From Pararoseburia sp963661325 (GTDB lineage Bacteria > Bacillota > Clostridia > Lachnospirales > Lachnospiraceae), in NCBI GenBank assembly GCA_963661325.1, contig CAVLBP010000018.1:1-26938 (forward strand): 26,938 nt of DNA. The letters are read 5' to 3'. The translations under genes and the position numbers were made by a program. The notes under the pieces were generated by a model, which worked only from the letters and a program-made list of their open reading frames with translations, did no database searches and was not told the origin of the DNA. Positions 15,823 through 23,048 of this stretch are shown one piece after another (position 1 is the first letter of the stretch; each line of letters begins with the position of its first letter).

Positions 15823-17328
15823 ATGGAAACATCAAACATCTTTAAACGAATCGGTTATGCAATGCAGCCCAAACACAATAATCCGAAGATGGTGAAACTT
15901 TGGGTTTTCTGGATCATTTTTTGCATTGGACTCTTATTGCTCCCGACAAGCCTCACGGAAGGAAGTGTATTGATTCTGCTTCCTTTGGTAGGTCTTTTTA
16001 TCTATGCCCTGTCTACCCAGGATGTTATGTCGGCACTTATTTTAGGGACACTGGCCATGTATATCCAGTGGTATAAGTTTGGCGCTGTCGGTGCATTTTT
16101 TACCGATATGCAGTCCAGCCTTTGTGATGAAGAAAATGTAGAAATGTATATGAGTTTCTTCCTGTGTGGAGGTATTATCATTGCCATGAAGCGGGTGGGA
16201 GCTACGGATGCATTTACCAATCTGATCACAAAGAAGTTTGGCAGAAATGAGAAACTTATTATGACCTCCGCAGGTCTTTATGCAGGAGCAACTTCTGTCG
16301 ATGATTATGTGTCAGCACTTACGGCTGGTGCTGCCTTTTCTCCATTGTGTGATGCCATCAAAAAGCCTCGCGTCGCTATGGCGTATGTGATCCGTACTTT
16401 GAGCATCAATGTCTCTATGATGCTTCCTTTTGGAGCCTGGGGCTATTTTATGATCTATCAGATAGCAGATGCGGATAATGTAGCATCTCGTGCAGAGGCA
16501 AAGAGTATTTTCCTGCAGACAGTGCCATTTATGTTCTATTGTATTGTTGCCTGCGTGGTGGCACTTCTTTTTGCCCTTGGTATCATGCCAAAGATTGGGA
16601 AGATGAAGGAAGCCTACCGGATGATGGAAGAGGATGGTATCCAGTATGGCGCGGATGAGGATGCCCTTCTGGAAGAAGAGGAAGATGGGGCAGATGATCC
16701 AAGAAGAAAACATGTATCTGTATGGAATCTGCTCATTCCGATCATCACGATCATCATAGCCTTGCTGGCAACGGATCTGAATTGCTTTTTGGCCTTTGGC
16801 ATTGCCATGTTTGTTACCGGCATACTTTATGTTGTACAGGGGCTGTGCACAGTAAAAGAATATGTGGAATGTATTGTGGATGGCTTTATTGACATGATGG
16901 ATATGGTCATTATACTGATGATCGGTTACATCATGCAGAATGTGCTTTATGCCATGGGAATGGAATCCTTTGTGGAAAGTGTATGCAGCATGATCCCTAT
17001 GGCAAGTCTTTTGCCGGTTCTGATCTTCCTTTTCTTTGCAGTGGAAGAGTATTTATACAGTCTGAATTACACACTCTTTCAGATTGCGGTACCGGTGCTT
17101 CTGGTGGTTCTGCCAAAAGTAGGTGCCAACATTCCGCTTTGTCTGGGGGCTCTGATTTCTGCATCTTTATTTGGAGCCAATGCCTGTATGGTATCGGATC
17201 TGGGAATTATTTCAGCAAGATCCTGCCGTGTGGGAATCGTGGAACAGTATAAAACATCCTTACCATATTTTATTATCAGCGCAGCCATATGTGCGGTGAT
17301 GTATCTGGTGGCAGGATTTGTCTTATAA
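15823..17328 (+). CDS. NhaC-like ion-coupled transporter
   Basis: A 501-residue membrane protein with roughly 11-12 hydrophobic segments. The ATG at 15823 is chosen because GGGAGG lies six bases upstream. GATSVDDYVSALTAGAAFSPLCD followed by RTLSINVSMMLPFGAWGYF matches the half-membrane region of the Na+/H+ antiporter NhaC family (ion transporter superfamily). A central acidic cytoplasmic loop (EEDGIQYGADEDALLEEEEDGADDPRRK, about residues 267-295) splits two membrane halves. Some relatives exchange organic acids or amines rather than plain Na+/H+. Its promoter shares the MerR operator with the oxidoreductase operon, so it probably imports or exchanges that pathway's substrate (inference). Confidence 0.85.
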   Translation: METSNIFKRIGYAMQPKHNNPKMVKLWVFWIIFCIGLLLLPTSLTEGSVLILLPLVGLFIYALSTQDVMSALILGTLAMYIQWYKFGAVGAFFTDMQSSLCDEENVEMYMSFFLCGGIIIAMKRVGATDAFTNLITKKFGRNEKLIMTSAGLYAGATSVDDYVSALTAGAAFSPLCDAIKKPRVAMAYVIRTLSINVSMMLPFGAWGYFMIYQIADADNVASRAEAKSIFLQTVPFMFYCIVACVVALLFALGIMPKIGKMKEAYRMMEEDGIQYGADEDALLEEEEDGADDPRRKHVSVWNLLIPIITIIIALLATDLNCFLAFGIAMFVTGILYVVQGLCTVKEYVECIVDGFIDMMDMVIILMIGYIMQNVLYAMGMESFVESVCSMIPMASLLPVLIFLFFAVEEYLYSLNYTLFQIAVPVLLVVLPKVGANIPLCLGALISASLFGANACMVSDLGIISARSCRVGIVEQYKTSLPYFIISAAICAVMYLVAGFVL

Positions 17329-17390
17329 AAATTATGAAACCATAAAAGGGGATGCGAAAACGCATACCATAAAAGAAAGAAGGAATAAAA

Positions 17391-18569
17391 ATGGCTGATT
17401 TGAAGAAGGAATTTTTAAAGGAAGAAGATCAAAAGATGGAACTGCTCTATCTGAGTGAAGAAGACATGATCGATGCCGGAGTGTTGGATGCCGGACGCTG
17501 CGTCGATGTCATGGAAGAGACGATCGGTCTTTTGGAGGATGGGGATGTACTGATGGGCGGACCAAAACATGACGAGCATGGATGTATGCTTTGGTTTCCA
17601 AAGAAATCTGACATACCGAACTTCCCGTTAAATGATTCCAGAGATCGTCGATTTATCGCTATGCCGGCGTATGTAGGGGGAAGATTTCATTTGGCAGGTA
17701 TGAAATGGTATGGTTCCAATGGAAGAAATAGAGAAAAGGGATTGCCGAGATCTATTTTAATGGCGTGCTTAAATGATGTCGAAACCGGAGCACCACTTTG
17801 CTATATGTCAGCGAATCTGCTTTCCGCTATGAGAACCGGAGCAATGCCGGGACTTGCAGCCAAATTATTGGCAAATCCGGATGCAAAGGTGCTTACCCTT
17901 TTAGGACCGGGAAATATCCAAAGATGTTCTGTATTGGCCATTTTGTCCAAGATGAAGGAAGTGGATACGATCCGGATCAAAGGGTCTTCCGCTACAAGTA
18001 AATCCACACTTGCTATGAAAGAGTATGTGAAAGAACATTGTCCGCAGATCAAGGAGATCACCTGCTGTGACACTCTCGAAGAAGCCGTCCGTGGGGCTGA
18101 TATTATTTCAGAGGCGGTTTCCTGCGGCGAGGGCGAATGGCCGGAAGTAAAGGCTGAGTGGCTCAAGGCGGGCTGCACATACATCGTCACATCTACCTTT
18201 AATATGGAATATCAGTCCATCAAGGATTTTAAAAAGGTCGTAGATAATATCGGTATGTATGATAATTATGCGGCTGAAGATCAGATGGGATATGAGGAAG
18301 ATGGAAGCCGTGAGCATACAGGTGTCATGGGTGAGGATTTTGTACTGATGGCAGAGGACGGCATCATTGAAAGAGATTCCATCATTCAGTTAGGTGAGAT
18401 CATCCGTGGCAAGAAGCCGGGAAGAGAATCCCATGACGAGATCATCCTTGTATCCATTGAAGGAATGCCAATCGAAGATGTCAGCTGGGGCTATGAATGT
18501 TATCAGAAAGCCATGAAGGAAGGCATTGGCACAAAATTGAAGGTGTGGGATACACCATATTCCTGTTAA
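17391..18569 (+). CDS. Ornithine cyclodeaminase / mu-crystallin family protein
   Basis: A 392-residue NAD(P)-binding protein, longer than typical ornithine cyclodeaminases of about 320-350 residues. Lys105 in GMKWYGSN and Arg148 in SAMRTGAMPGLAA match substrate-carboxylate residues of the family, and the Rossmann loop is GPGN (172-175). Family reactions include ornithine to proline, ketimine reduction (pyrroline-2-carboxylate to proline) and alanine dehydrogenation. I recall a long subgroup labelled tyramine oxidase subunit B that it resembles, but cannot verify this. AAGAAGGA precedes the ATG, 62 bases after the transporter gene, so the two are probably cotranscribed. Next to an amino-acid-type flavin dehydrogenase it may reduce an imine product (inference). 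Confidence 0.85.
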   Translation: MADLKKEFLKEEDQKMELLYLSEEDMIDAGVLDAGRCVDVMEETIGLLEDGDVLMGGPKHDEHGCMLWFPKKSDIPNFPLNDSRDRRFIAMPAYVGGRFHLAGMKWYGSNGRNREKGLPRSILMACLNDVETGAPLCYMSANLLSAMRTGAMPGLAAKLLANPDAKVLTLLGPGNIQRCSVLAILSKMKEVDTIRIKGSSATSKSTLAMKEYVKEHCPQIKEITCCDTLEEAVRGADIISEAVSCGEGEWPEVKAEWLKAGCTYIVTSTFNMEYQSIKDFKKVVDNIGMYDNYAAEDQMGYEEDGSREHTGVMGEDFVLMAEDGIIERDSIIQLGEIIRGKKPGRESHDEIILVSIEGMPIEDVSWGYECYQKAMKEGIGTKLKVWDTPYSC

Positions 18570-18578
18570 AAAAAGTTG

Positions 18579-18609
18579 TTGACACTGGTATCGTACTAGA
18601 GTTTACAAT
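18579..18609 (+). promoter_or_regulatory. MerR-type promoter/operator, site 2 (oxidoreductase operon)
   Basis: TTGACA (18579-18584) and TACAAT (18604-18609) are 19 bases apart. The 21-base core at 18585-18605 reads CTGGTAT, CG, TACTAGAGTTTA and matches the core of site 1 except for three bases. It begins ten bases after the cyclodeaminase-family stop codon and points toward the four-gene oxidoreductase operon. Confidence 0.84.
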
Positions 18610-18623
18610 ATATGGGAAGTCAC

Positions 18624-18660
18624 AAAGAGGTGCCTGGGCATAGCCCAAGTGCCTCTTTTT
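18624..18660 (+). terminator. Terminator-like hairpin just after the site 2 promoter
   Basis: AAAGAGGTGCCTGGGC (18624-18639) pairs with GCCCAAGTGCCTCTTT (18643-18658) around ATA, with one mismatch and two wobbles, ending in five T residues. It starts about eight bases after the predicted start of the site 2 transcript and ends 68 bases before the first gene. Its left arm begins with the same AAAGAGGT word as the hairpin after site 1. It can end the transporter/cyclodeaminase transcript and may also attenuate the downstream one. Confidence 0.85.
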
Positions 18661-18727
18661 GTATCATGAATAATTTTAGGAAATGCATTTTATGACACAA
18701 AGTAAGGAGAAAAAGGAGGAAATCACA

Positions 18728-19042
18728 ATGGAACGAATCAAGGAACACCCAATACTGGGAGAATCTCCTGAGGGTAAAATGGTCACTTTCACATATGATG
18801 GAAAAGAATTGACAGGCATTGAAGGAGAACCGATTGCTACGGCACTCCGGGTAGCAGGAGTCATGACCCATCGTTATACGGCAAAAAAACATGAACCAAG
18901 AGGCGTTTTTTGCGCTATTGGCAGATGTACAGACTGCGTCATGGTAGTGGATGGACAGCCAAATGTGAGAACATGTATCACACCTTTGGTTGAGGGAATG
19001 GTTGTACAGACGCAATATGGTGCATCAGCAAAAGAAGAGTAA
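18728..19042 (+). CDS. [2Fe-2S] ferredoxin-like subunit of an amino-acid-type dehydrogenase
   Basis: A 104-residue iron-sulfur subunit. The ATG at 18728 is chosen because AAGGAGGA lies just upstream. Cys62-x4-Cys67-x2-Cys70 and Cys83 (FCAIGRCTDC, NVRTC) form a [2Fe-2S] site of the Fer2_4 type, found in HcnA, the small subunit of D-hydroxyproline dehydrogenase, and the N-terminus of sarcosine oxidase alpha. It should relay electrons between the two flavin subunits encoded downstream. First gene of a four-gene operon behind MerR site 2. Subunit role is well supported by motif and context; the substrate is not. Confidence 0.9.
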   Translation: MERIKEHPILGESPEGKMVTFTYDGKELTGIEGEPIATALRVAGVMTHRYTAKKHEPRGVFCAIGRCTDCVMVVDGQPNVRTCITPLVEGMVVQTQYGASAKEE

Positions 19043-19060
19043 AGGTGGAAGGAGTTTATC

Positions 19061-20641
19061 ATGAAAGTAGAAAGATTCGACTTAATTGTTATTGGTGCCG
19101 GTCCTGCCGGACTTTCAGCAGCCATTGAAGCAGCAAAATGTGGCGTGAAGCCGATCGTTTTCGACGAGAACGCAAAACCTGGCGGACAGCTTTTTAAACA
19201 GATTCATAAATTTTTTGGTTCTAAGGAACACAAGGCAAAGATCCGTGGATTTAAGATTGGCGAGGATCTGCTCAAGGAAGCAGAAGAATACGGCGTAGAA
19301 GTTGTATTAAATGCAACGGTTGTTGGTCTGTATACCGGCAAGGAGGTTGTGGTAAAGATTGGTGAAGAGGTAAAGCATTACAAAGGTGATGCTGTTTTGG
19401 TAGCTACAGGCGCTGCGGAAAATATGGTAAATTTCCCGGGTTGGACACTTCCCGGAGTTATCGGCGCCGGTGCGGCTCAGACCATGATGAATCTGCATCA
19501 TATCAAACCGGGCGAGAGGGTTCTGATGCTTGGTACAGGAAATGTAGGGCTGGTTGTGTCTTTTCAGCTGATCCAGTCCGGATGTCAGGTGGTAGCACTG
19601 GCAGATGCAGCACCTCGTATTGGAGGTTATGGTGTGCATGCGGCTAAGGTTGCTCGTACCGGAGTTCCATTCTATCTGTCCCATACCATCAAGGAAGTAG
19701 AGGGAACAGATCGTGTGACCGGTGTGACGATTGCTCAGGTGGACAGCCACTTCCAGTTTATTCCGGGCACAGAGAAGCATTTTGATGTAGATACAGTTTG
19801 CGTGGCTGTTGGACTTTCTCCGATGGCACAACTTTTAAAAATGTGTGGCGTAGAAATGGTGGATACCAGAGGCGGATTTATTCCAAAATGTGACGAAACC
19901 GGCGCAACATCCATTCCGGGTGTCTATGCAGCAGGCGACGTAGCGGGCATTGAAGAAGCTTCATCTGCCATGATCGAAGGACGTATGAGCGGTGCAGCCA
20001 TTGCAACCTATCTTGGATATATGACAGAGGAAGAAAAGGCAGAACGTGTCGCGGAATTGGAAAAAGCACTGGGTTCTCTTCGCAAGGGTATGTTTGCTCC
20101 GGAAAACAGAGGAAAATTAGTTGAAAAAACGGATGAGGGTATTGACGTTTCCATGAACCTTTTGACAAAGGGGTTTGTTTCTGATGTAGAAATTGAGCGT
20201 TTTCCAGGAGTGACAAAAAGAAGAATGGTACATCCGGTCATGGAATGTACGCAGAATATTCCGTGTAACCCATGTCAGGATGCCTGCAAGAAGGGCTGTA
20301 TCACCATTGGTGATAATATCACATCCCTTCCAATCGTGGATCCAAACGTAGATTGTATTAACTGTGGTATGTGTGTGGCATCTTGCTCTGGACAGGCAAT
20401 CTTTTTAGTAGAAGAAGAGGTGGAACCGGGCATGGGTGAAGTGACATTGCCATATGAATTCCTGCCACTTCCAAAGGAAGGCGATAAGGGCATGGGCTTA
20501 GGACGTGACGGCAGAGAAATCGTTGAGGTAACTGTTAGTCGTGTTCGTTCTTCAAAGGCTTACGATCATACCAATCTGCTCACCGTAAAGGTTCCGATGG
20601 AACATTTAAATACTGTTAGATTCTACAGACCGATTGCATAA
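19061..20641 (+). CDS. FAD/NAD(P)-dependent oxidoreductase subunit with ferredoxin-like C-terminus
   Basis: A 526-residue flavoprotein. The N-terminal FAD site is IVIGAGPAGLSAA (Gly12, Gly14, Gly17). A second Rossmann loop, MLGTGNVGLV, lies near residue 157, and the late FAD motif is GVYAAGDVAGIEEAS. The body matches the large subunit of HcnB, opine oxidase and D-hydroxyproline dehydrogenase types. Those proteins usually end in a BFD-like 2Fe-2S domain; here the tail instead has a ferredoxin-like region with C402-x2-C405-x3-C409-x3-C413 and C432-x2-C435-x2-C438-x3-C442, enough for two [4Fe-4S] clusters. The BFD domain is a separate gene downstream. A ferredoxin-linked outlet would suit an anaerobe (inference). 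Confidence 0.92.
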   Translation: MKVERFDLIVIGAGPAGLSAAIEAAKCGVKPIVFDENAKPGGQLFKQIHKFFGSKEHKAKIRGFKIGEDLLKEAEEYGVEVVLNATVVGLYTGKEVVVKIGEEVKHYKGDAVLVATGAAENMVNFPGWTLPGVIGAGAAQTMMNLHHIKPGERVLMLGTGNVGLVVSFQLIQSGCQVVALADAAPRIGGYGVHAAKVARTGVPFYLSHTIKEVEGTDRVTGVTIAQVDSHFQFIPGTEKHFDVDTVCVAVGLSPMAQLLKMCGVEMVDTRGGFIPKCDETGATSIPGVYAAGDVAGIEEASSAMIEGRMSGAAIATYLGYMTEEEKAERVAELEKALGSLRKGMFAPENRGKLVEKTDEGIDVSMNLLTKGFVSDVEIERFPGVTKRRMVHPVMECTQNIPCNPCQDACKKGCITIGDNITSLPIVDPNVDCINCGMCVASCSGQAIFLVEEEVEPGMGEVTLPYEFLPLPKEGDKGMGLGRDGREIVEVTVSRVRSSKAYDHTNLLTVKVPMEHLNTVRFYRPIA

Positions 20642-20655
20642 AGGAGGATATGAGG

Positions 20656-20985
20656 ATGTTAGATATACAAGCAAAATTGGAAGAAATTGGACCATATGTT
20701 CCGGCACCGGATGATGACCTTCTTGTTTGCCGTTGCGAGGAAGTGACCAAGGGAGAAATCCGACAGGCAGTGCATCAGGGGATCACGACGATTGAGGAAA
20801 TGCGACGCTACTTGCGTTCCGGTATGGGACTCTGTCAGGGACAGACCTGTGGAACCATGGTAAAAAGGATTATGGCGCAGGAATTGAAAGTCGCTCCGAC
20901 AGAGATCGTACCGGCGACTTCAAGAGTTCCGATGCGACCAATCGAAATGGAAATTGCAGCAGTGGATGGAGGGTTAGAATCATGA
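20656..20985 (+). CDS. BFD-like [2Fe-2S] subunit
   Basis: A 109-residue protein. The ATG at 20656 is chosen over one at 20650 because the AAGGAGG site is only two bases from the earlier codon but eight from this one. Cys25-x-Cys27 (VCRCEEV) and Cys60-x4-Cys65 (GLCQGQTC) form the [2Fe-2S] site of the bacterioferritin-associated ferredoxin fold. This domain is normally fused to the C-terminus of the FAD/NAD subunit. Its last four bases overlap the next gene (ATGA), so translation of the two subunits is probably coupled. Confidence 0.9.
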   Translation: MLDIQAKLEEIGPYVPAPDDDLLVCRCEEVTKGEIRQAVHQGITTIEEMRRYLRSGMGLCQGQTCGTMVKRIMAQELKVAPTEIVPATSRVPMRPIEMEIAAVDGGLES

Positions 20986-22118
20986 CATATACAAGTGATG
21001 TAGTAATTATCGGTGGCGGAATTGTCGGTTGTGCGTCTGCATATTATTTGGCAAAACGTGGTATTACCAACGTAATCGTATTGGAAGGTTCCGACAGTAT
21101 CGGGCATGGTGGATCCAGTCGAAATGGTGGTGGTGTGCGTCAGTCAGGTCGTGATGTGAGAGAATTGCCGATCGCTATGTATGGAATTAAAAATTTCTGG
21201 CCTACACTTTCTGAAGAACTGGGTGTTGATACGGAATATACCCAAAAAGGAAATCTGCGTCTGGGAAAAACAGATGCGCATTTGGAGAAACTGACCCGTC
21301 TGGCGAACAATGCGAAATCAGTGGGGTTAGATGTTACGATGATTGATGGCAAGGAAGTCAGGGAAATCAATCCTTACCTGTCAGAAGAAATCATTGGAGC
21401 CAGCTGGTGTCCTACAGATGGGCATGCAAATCCGCTGACAACGACTCTGGGCTTTTATAAAAGGGCGCTGGAGATGGGCGTCAAGTTCTTTACTTCAGCA
21501 GAAGTGACAGAATTAAAGAAGATTAAGGGAAAGGTGCGACAGGTTGTTACCAAAGATGGAAGTGTTTTTGAGGCAGGTGATGTTATTCTGGCAGCCGGAT
21601 ATGAAAGTCGCTATATTATGAATACGGTTGGTCTTGATATTCCAATGGAAAAATATTTGGACTCTGCATTGGTTACGGAGGCGCAGCCAAAGATGTTCGA
21701 GCAGATGTTAGGAACTGCAGATGCTGACTTCTACGGACACCAGACCAGACATGGTTCGTTTGTCTTTGGTGCAGATTGTGGATTGGAAGGTTATATGGAT
21801 ATGCCGTTGACTAGAACGGAATCTCATCCGATGACCTTATCTGCAAGCTGCAGAGCTATTTCCGGTTACATTCCGCTATTGGCGAAAGCGAAGATTGTCA
21901 GAACCTGGACGGGGTGGATGGAATTCACACCGGATGGCGTCTGTGTTTTGGGAAGACCGGAAGAGACGCCGGGACTTATTCTGGCAACTGCTTTTAATGG
22001 ACATGGATTTGGTACCGGTCCTGCAGTAGGTTACATGATGAGTCAGCTTGTAGCAGGAGAAGATACCGCAGTGGATATTACGCCGCTGCGATATGAACGT
22101 TTTATGTCAAACAAATAA
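20982..22118 (+). CDS. DAO-family FAD-dependent dehydrogenase, substrate-oxidising subunit
   Basis: A 378-residue flavoprotein of the D-amino acid oxidase/sarcosine oxidase fold. The FAD loop is VVIIGGGIVGCASAYYL (Gly11, Gly13, Gly16), followed by GGSSRNGGGVRQSGRD. The C-terminal RTWTGWMEFTPDGVCVLGRPEETPGLILATAFNGHGFGTGPAVG is the usual substrate and FAD closing region. It should oxidise a C-N bond of an amino acid, N-substituted amino acid or amine and pass electrons to the iron-sulfur subunits. The start overlaps the stop of the BFD-like gene. The gene ends two bases from the convergent merR gene. Relatives include HcnC, opine oxidase beta and D-hydroxyproline dehydrogenase beta. Confidence 0.92.
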   Translation: MTYTSDVVIIGGGIVGCASAYYLAKRGITNVIVLEGSDSIGHGGSSRNGGGVRQSGRDVRELPIAMYGIKNFWPTLSEELGVDTEYTQKGNLRLGKTDAHLEKLTRLANNAKSVGLDVTMIDGKEVREINPYLSEEIIGASWCPTDGHANPLTTTLGFYKRALEMGVKFFTSAEVTELKKIKGKVRQVVTKDGSVFEAGDVILAAGYESRYIMNTVGLDIPMEKYLDSALVTEAQPKMFEQMLGTADADFYGHQTRHGSFVFGADCGLEGYMDMPLTRTESHPMTLSASCRAISGYIPLLAKAKIVRTWTGWMEFTPDGVCVLGRPEETPGLILATAFNGHGFGTGPAVGYMMSQLVAGEDTAVDITPLRYERFMSNK

Positions 22119-22120
22119 AT

Positions 22121-22969
22121 CTACGGTTGAGAGGCGGAGATCTGCAGTTGGAGAGTTGTCAGATATTCTGCCTCATCAGCAGTTTCATAATCATCGATGA
22201 TACACATTTCGATTGGGCTGCCAAGCACTTGATACTTGTGCTTTTTTGCATATTGGAAGAGTTTTTCTACCAGCGGCTTGGTCTTTATGCTGTTGCCGTG
22301 ATAGGATATGCACAGATAATCTCCTTCCGGCAGAACATCATTGTTTGGCAGGTTGAGAAAGTCTGAGTGAAAAAAAACAGACTTGGTCCAAAGGTAGTCT
22401 GACTCCGGACGGGAGTTCTCCGGGTCCAGGATATAGCAGTCACATGCACCTATGGTATCCACTTTTTTCCCGGAATCGTACATGTATTTGATCAGATAAT
22501 AGTCGATATAGGAATCGGGAATGCGATCAGGACTCAGCATAAAAATCTTGCGTTCCGGTAAATGCTGCAGGCGGATGATCTCGTCTCCGGCATCCTTGCC
22601 GGATTTCTCTAGAGAGTTGAGCCGGGATTTGATCTTTTTTTGCTTATCCTTTAACTGTCGTATATGATCATCTAACATGCGCAGTTCTTCTTCCAACATG
22701 GCTTCCGTATTGGCAACGGTCCGGTTGTCATTGAAGTTTTTTATTTGTTCCGTGGAAAAGTTCAATCCCAGAAGTTCTCGGATCATGGTCAGTTTGCGCA
22801 GATCATCGGTGGTGTAGAGCCGGTAATTGTTTTCTTCATTTCGGATGGGATTCAGAATACCAACTTTTTCGTAGTAGCGGATGGAATCTACACCGATGTG
22901 ATATAGTTTGGATAATTCTCCAATTTTAAAGGTCATCGGTGGATTGTCCAAAAAATTTTTATTTTCCAT
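22121..22969 (-). CDS. MerR-family regulator with GyrI-like effector domain
   Basis: A 282-residue regulator. The winged HTH (about 13-80) has FKIGELSKLYHIGVDSIRYYEKVGIL and YRLYTTDDLRKLTMIRELLGLNFS; a charged helix (about 95-130, EEELRMLDDHIRQLKDKQKKI) should form the MerR dimer coiled coil. The C-terminal 150 residues look like the effector-binding domain of BmrR-type proteins, which bind small cationic or amphipathic molecules. GAGGT lies seven bases before the ATG. The gene is divergent from the alcohol dehydrogenase and convergent with the oxidoreductase operon. Three near-identical 19-bp-spaced promoters in the window are its likely targets, including its own (inference from sequence). 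Confidence 0.9.
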   Translation of the reverse strand: MENKNFLDNPPMTFKIGELSKLYHIGVDSIRYYEKVGILNPIRNEENNYRLYTTDDLRKLTMIRELLGLNFSTEQIKNFNDNRTVANTEAMLEEELRMLDDHIRQLKDKQKKIKSRLNSLEKSGKDAGDEIIRLQHLPERKIFMLSPDRIPDSYIDYYLIKYMYDSGKKVDTIGACDCYILDPENSRPESDYLWTKSVFFHSDFLNLPNNDVLPEGDYLCISYHGNSIKTKPLVEKLFQYAKKHKYQVLGSPIEMCIIDDYETADEAEYLTTLQLQISASQP

Positions 22970-22992
22970 AGCAGATACCTCATTAGCAATGT

Positions 22993-23022
22993 TTTATATA
23001 AGACTATAAACTCTTGTATTAT
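22993..23022 (+). promoter_or_regulatory. Candidate alcohol dehydrogenase promoter overlapping MerR site 3
   Basis: On the + strand TTTATA (22993-22998), an 18-base spacer and TATTAT (23017-23022) form a modest promoter. Its -10 lies inside the MerR core (23007-23027). A start near 23029 would give a 20-base leader with AAGGAGG before the ATG at 23049. Binding at the shared operator could therefore affect both divergent genes. Confidence 0.45.
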
Positions 23023-23033
23023 ACCAGAGAAAG
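23003..23033 (-). promoter_or_regulatory. MerR-type promoter/operator, site 3 (merR autoregulation)
   Basis: On the - strand CTTTCT (23028-23033) and TATAGT (23003-23008) are 19 bases apart. The core between them (23007-23027) reads CTGGTAT, AA, TACAAGAGTTTA, the same operator as sites 1 and 2. The weak -35 suggests a dependent or low-level promoter. Transcription would start near 22997 and reach merR after about 28 bases. Confidence 0.78.
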
Positions 23034-23048
23034 AACAAGGAGGCAAAT

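Noticed and set aside
17350..17372. A small hairpin, ATGCG-AAAA-CGCAT, between the transporter and cyclodeaminase-family genes.
   Set aside because: Only five strong pairs and no T-run, so it is too weak to call a terminator; the two genes are better read as one transcript.
19307..19831. A 174-codon open frame on the - strand opposite the FAD/NAD subunit.
   Set aside because: Antisense to a conserved flavoprotein; no ribosome site and no recognisable motif.
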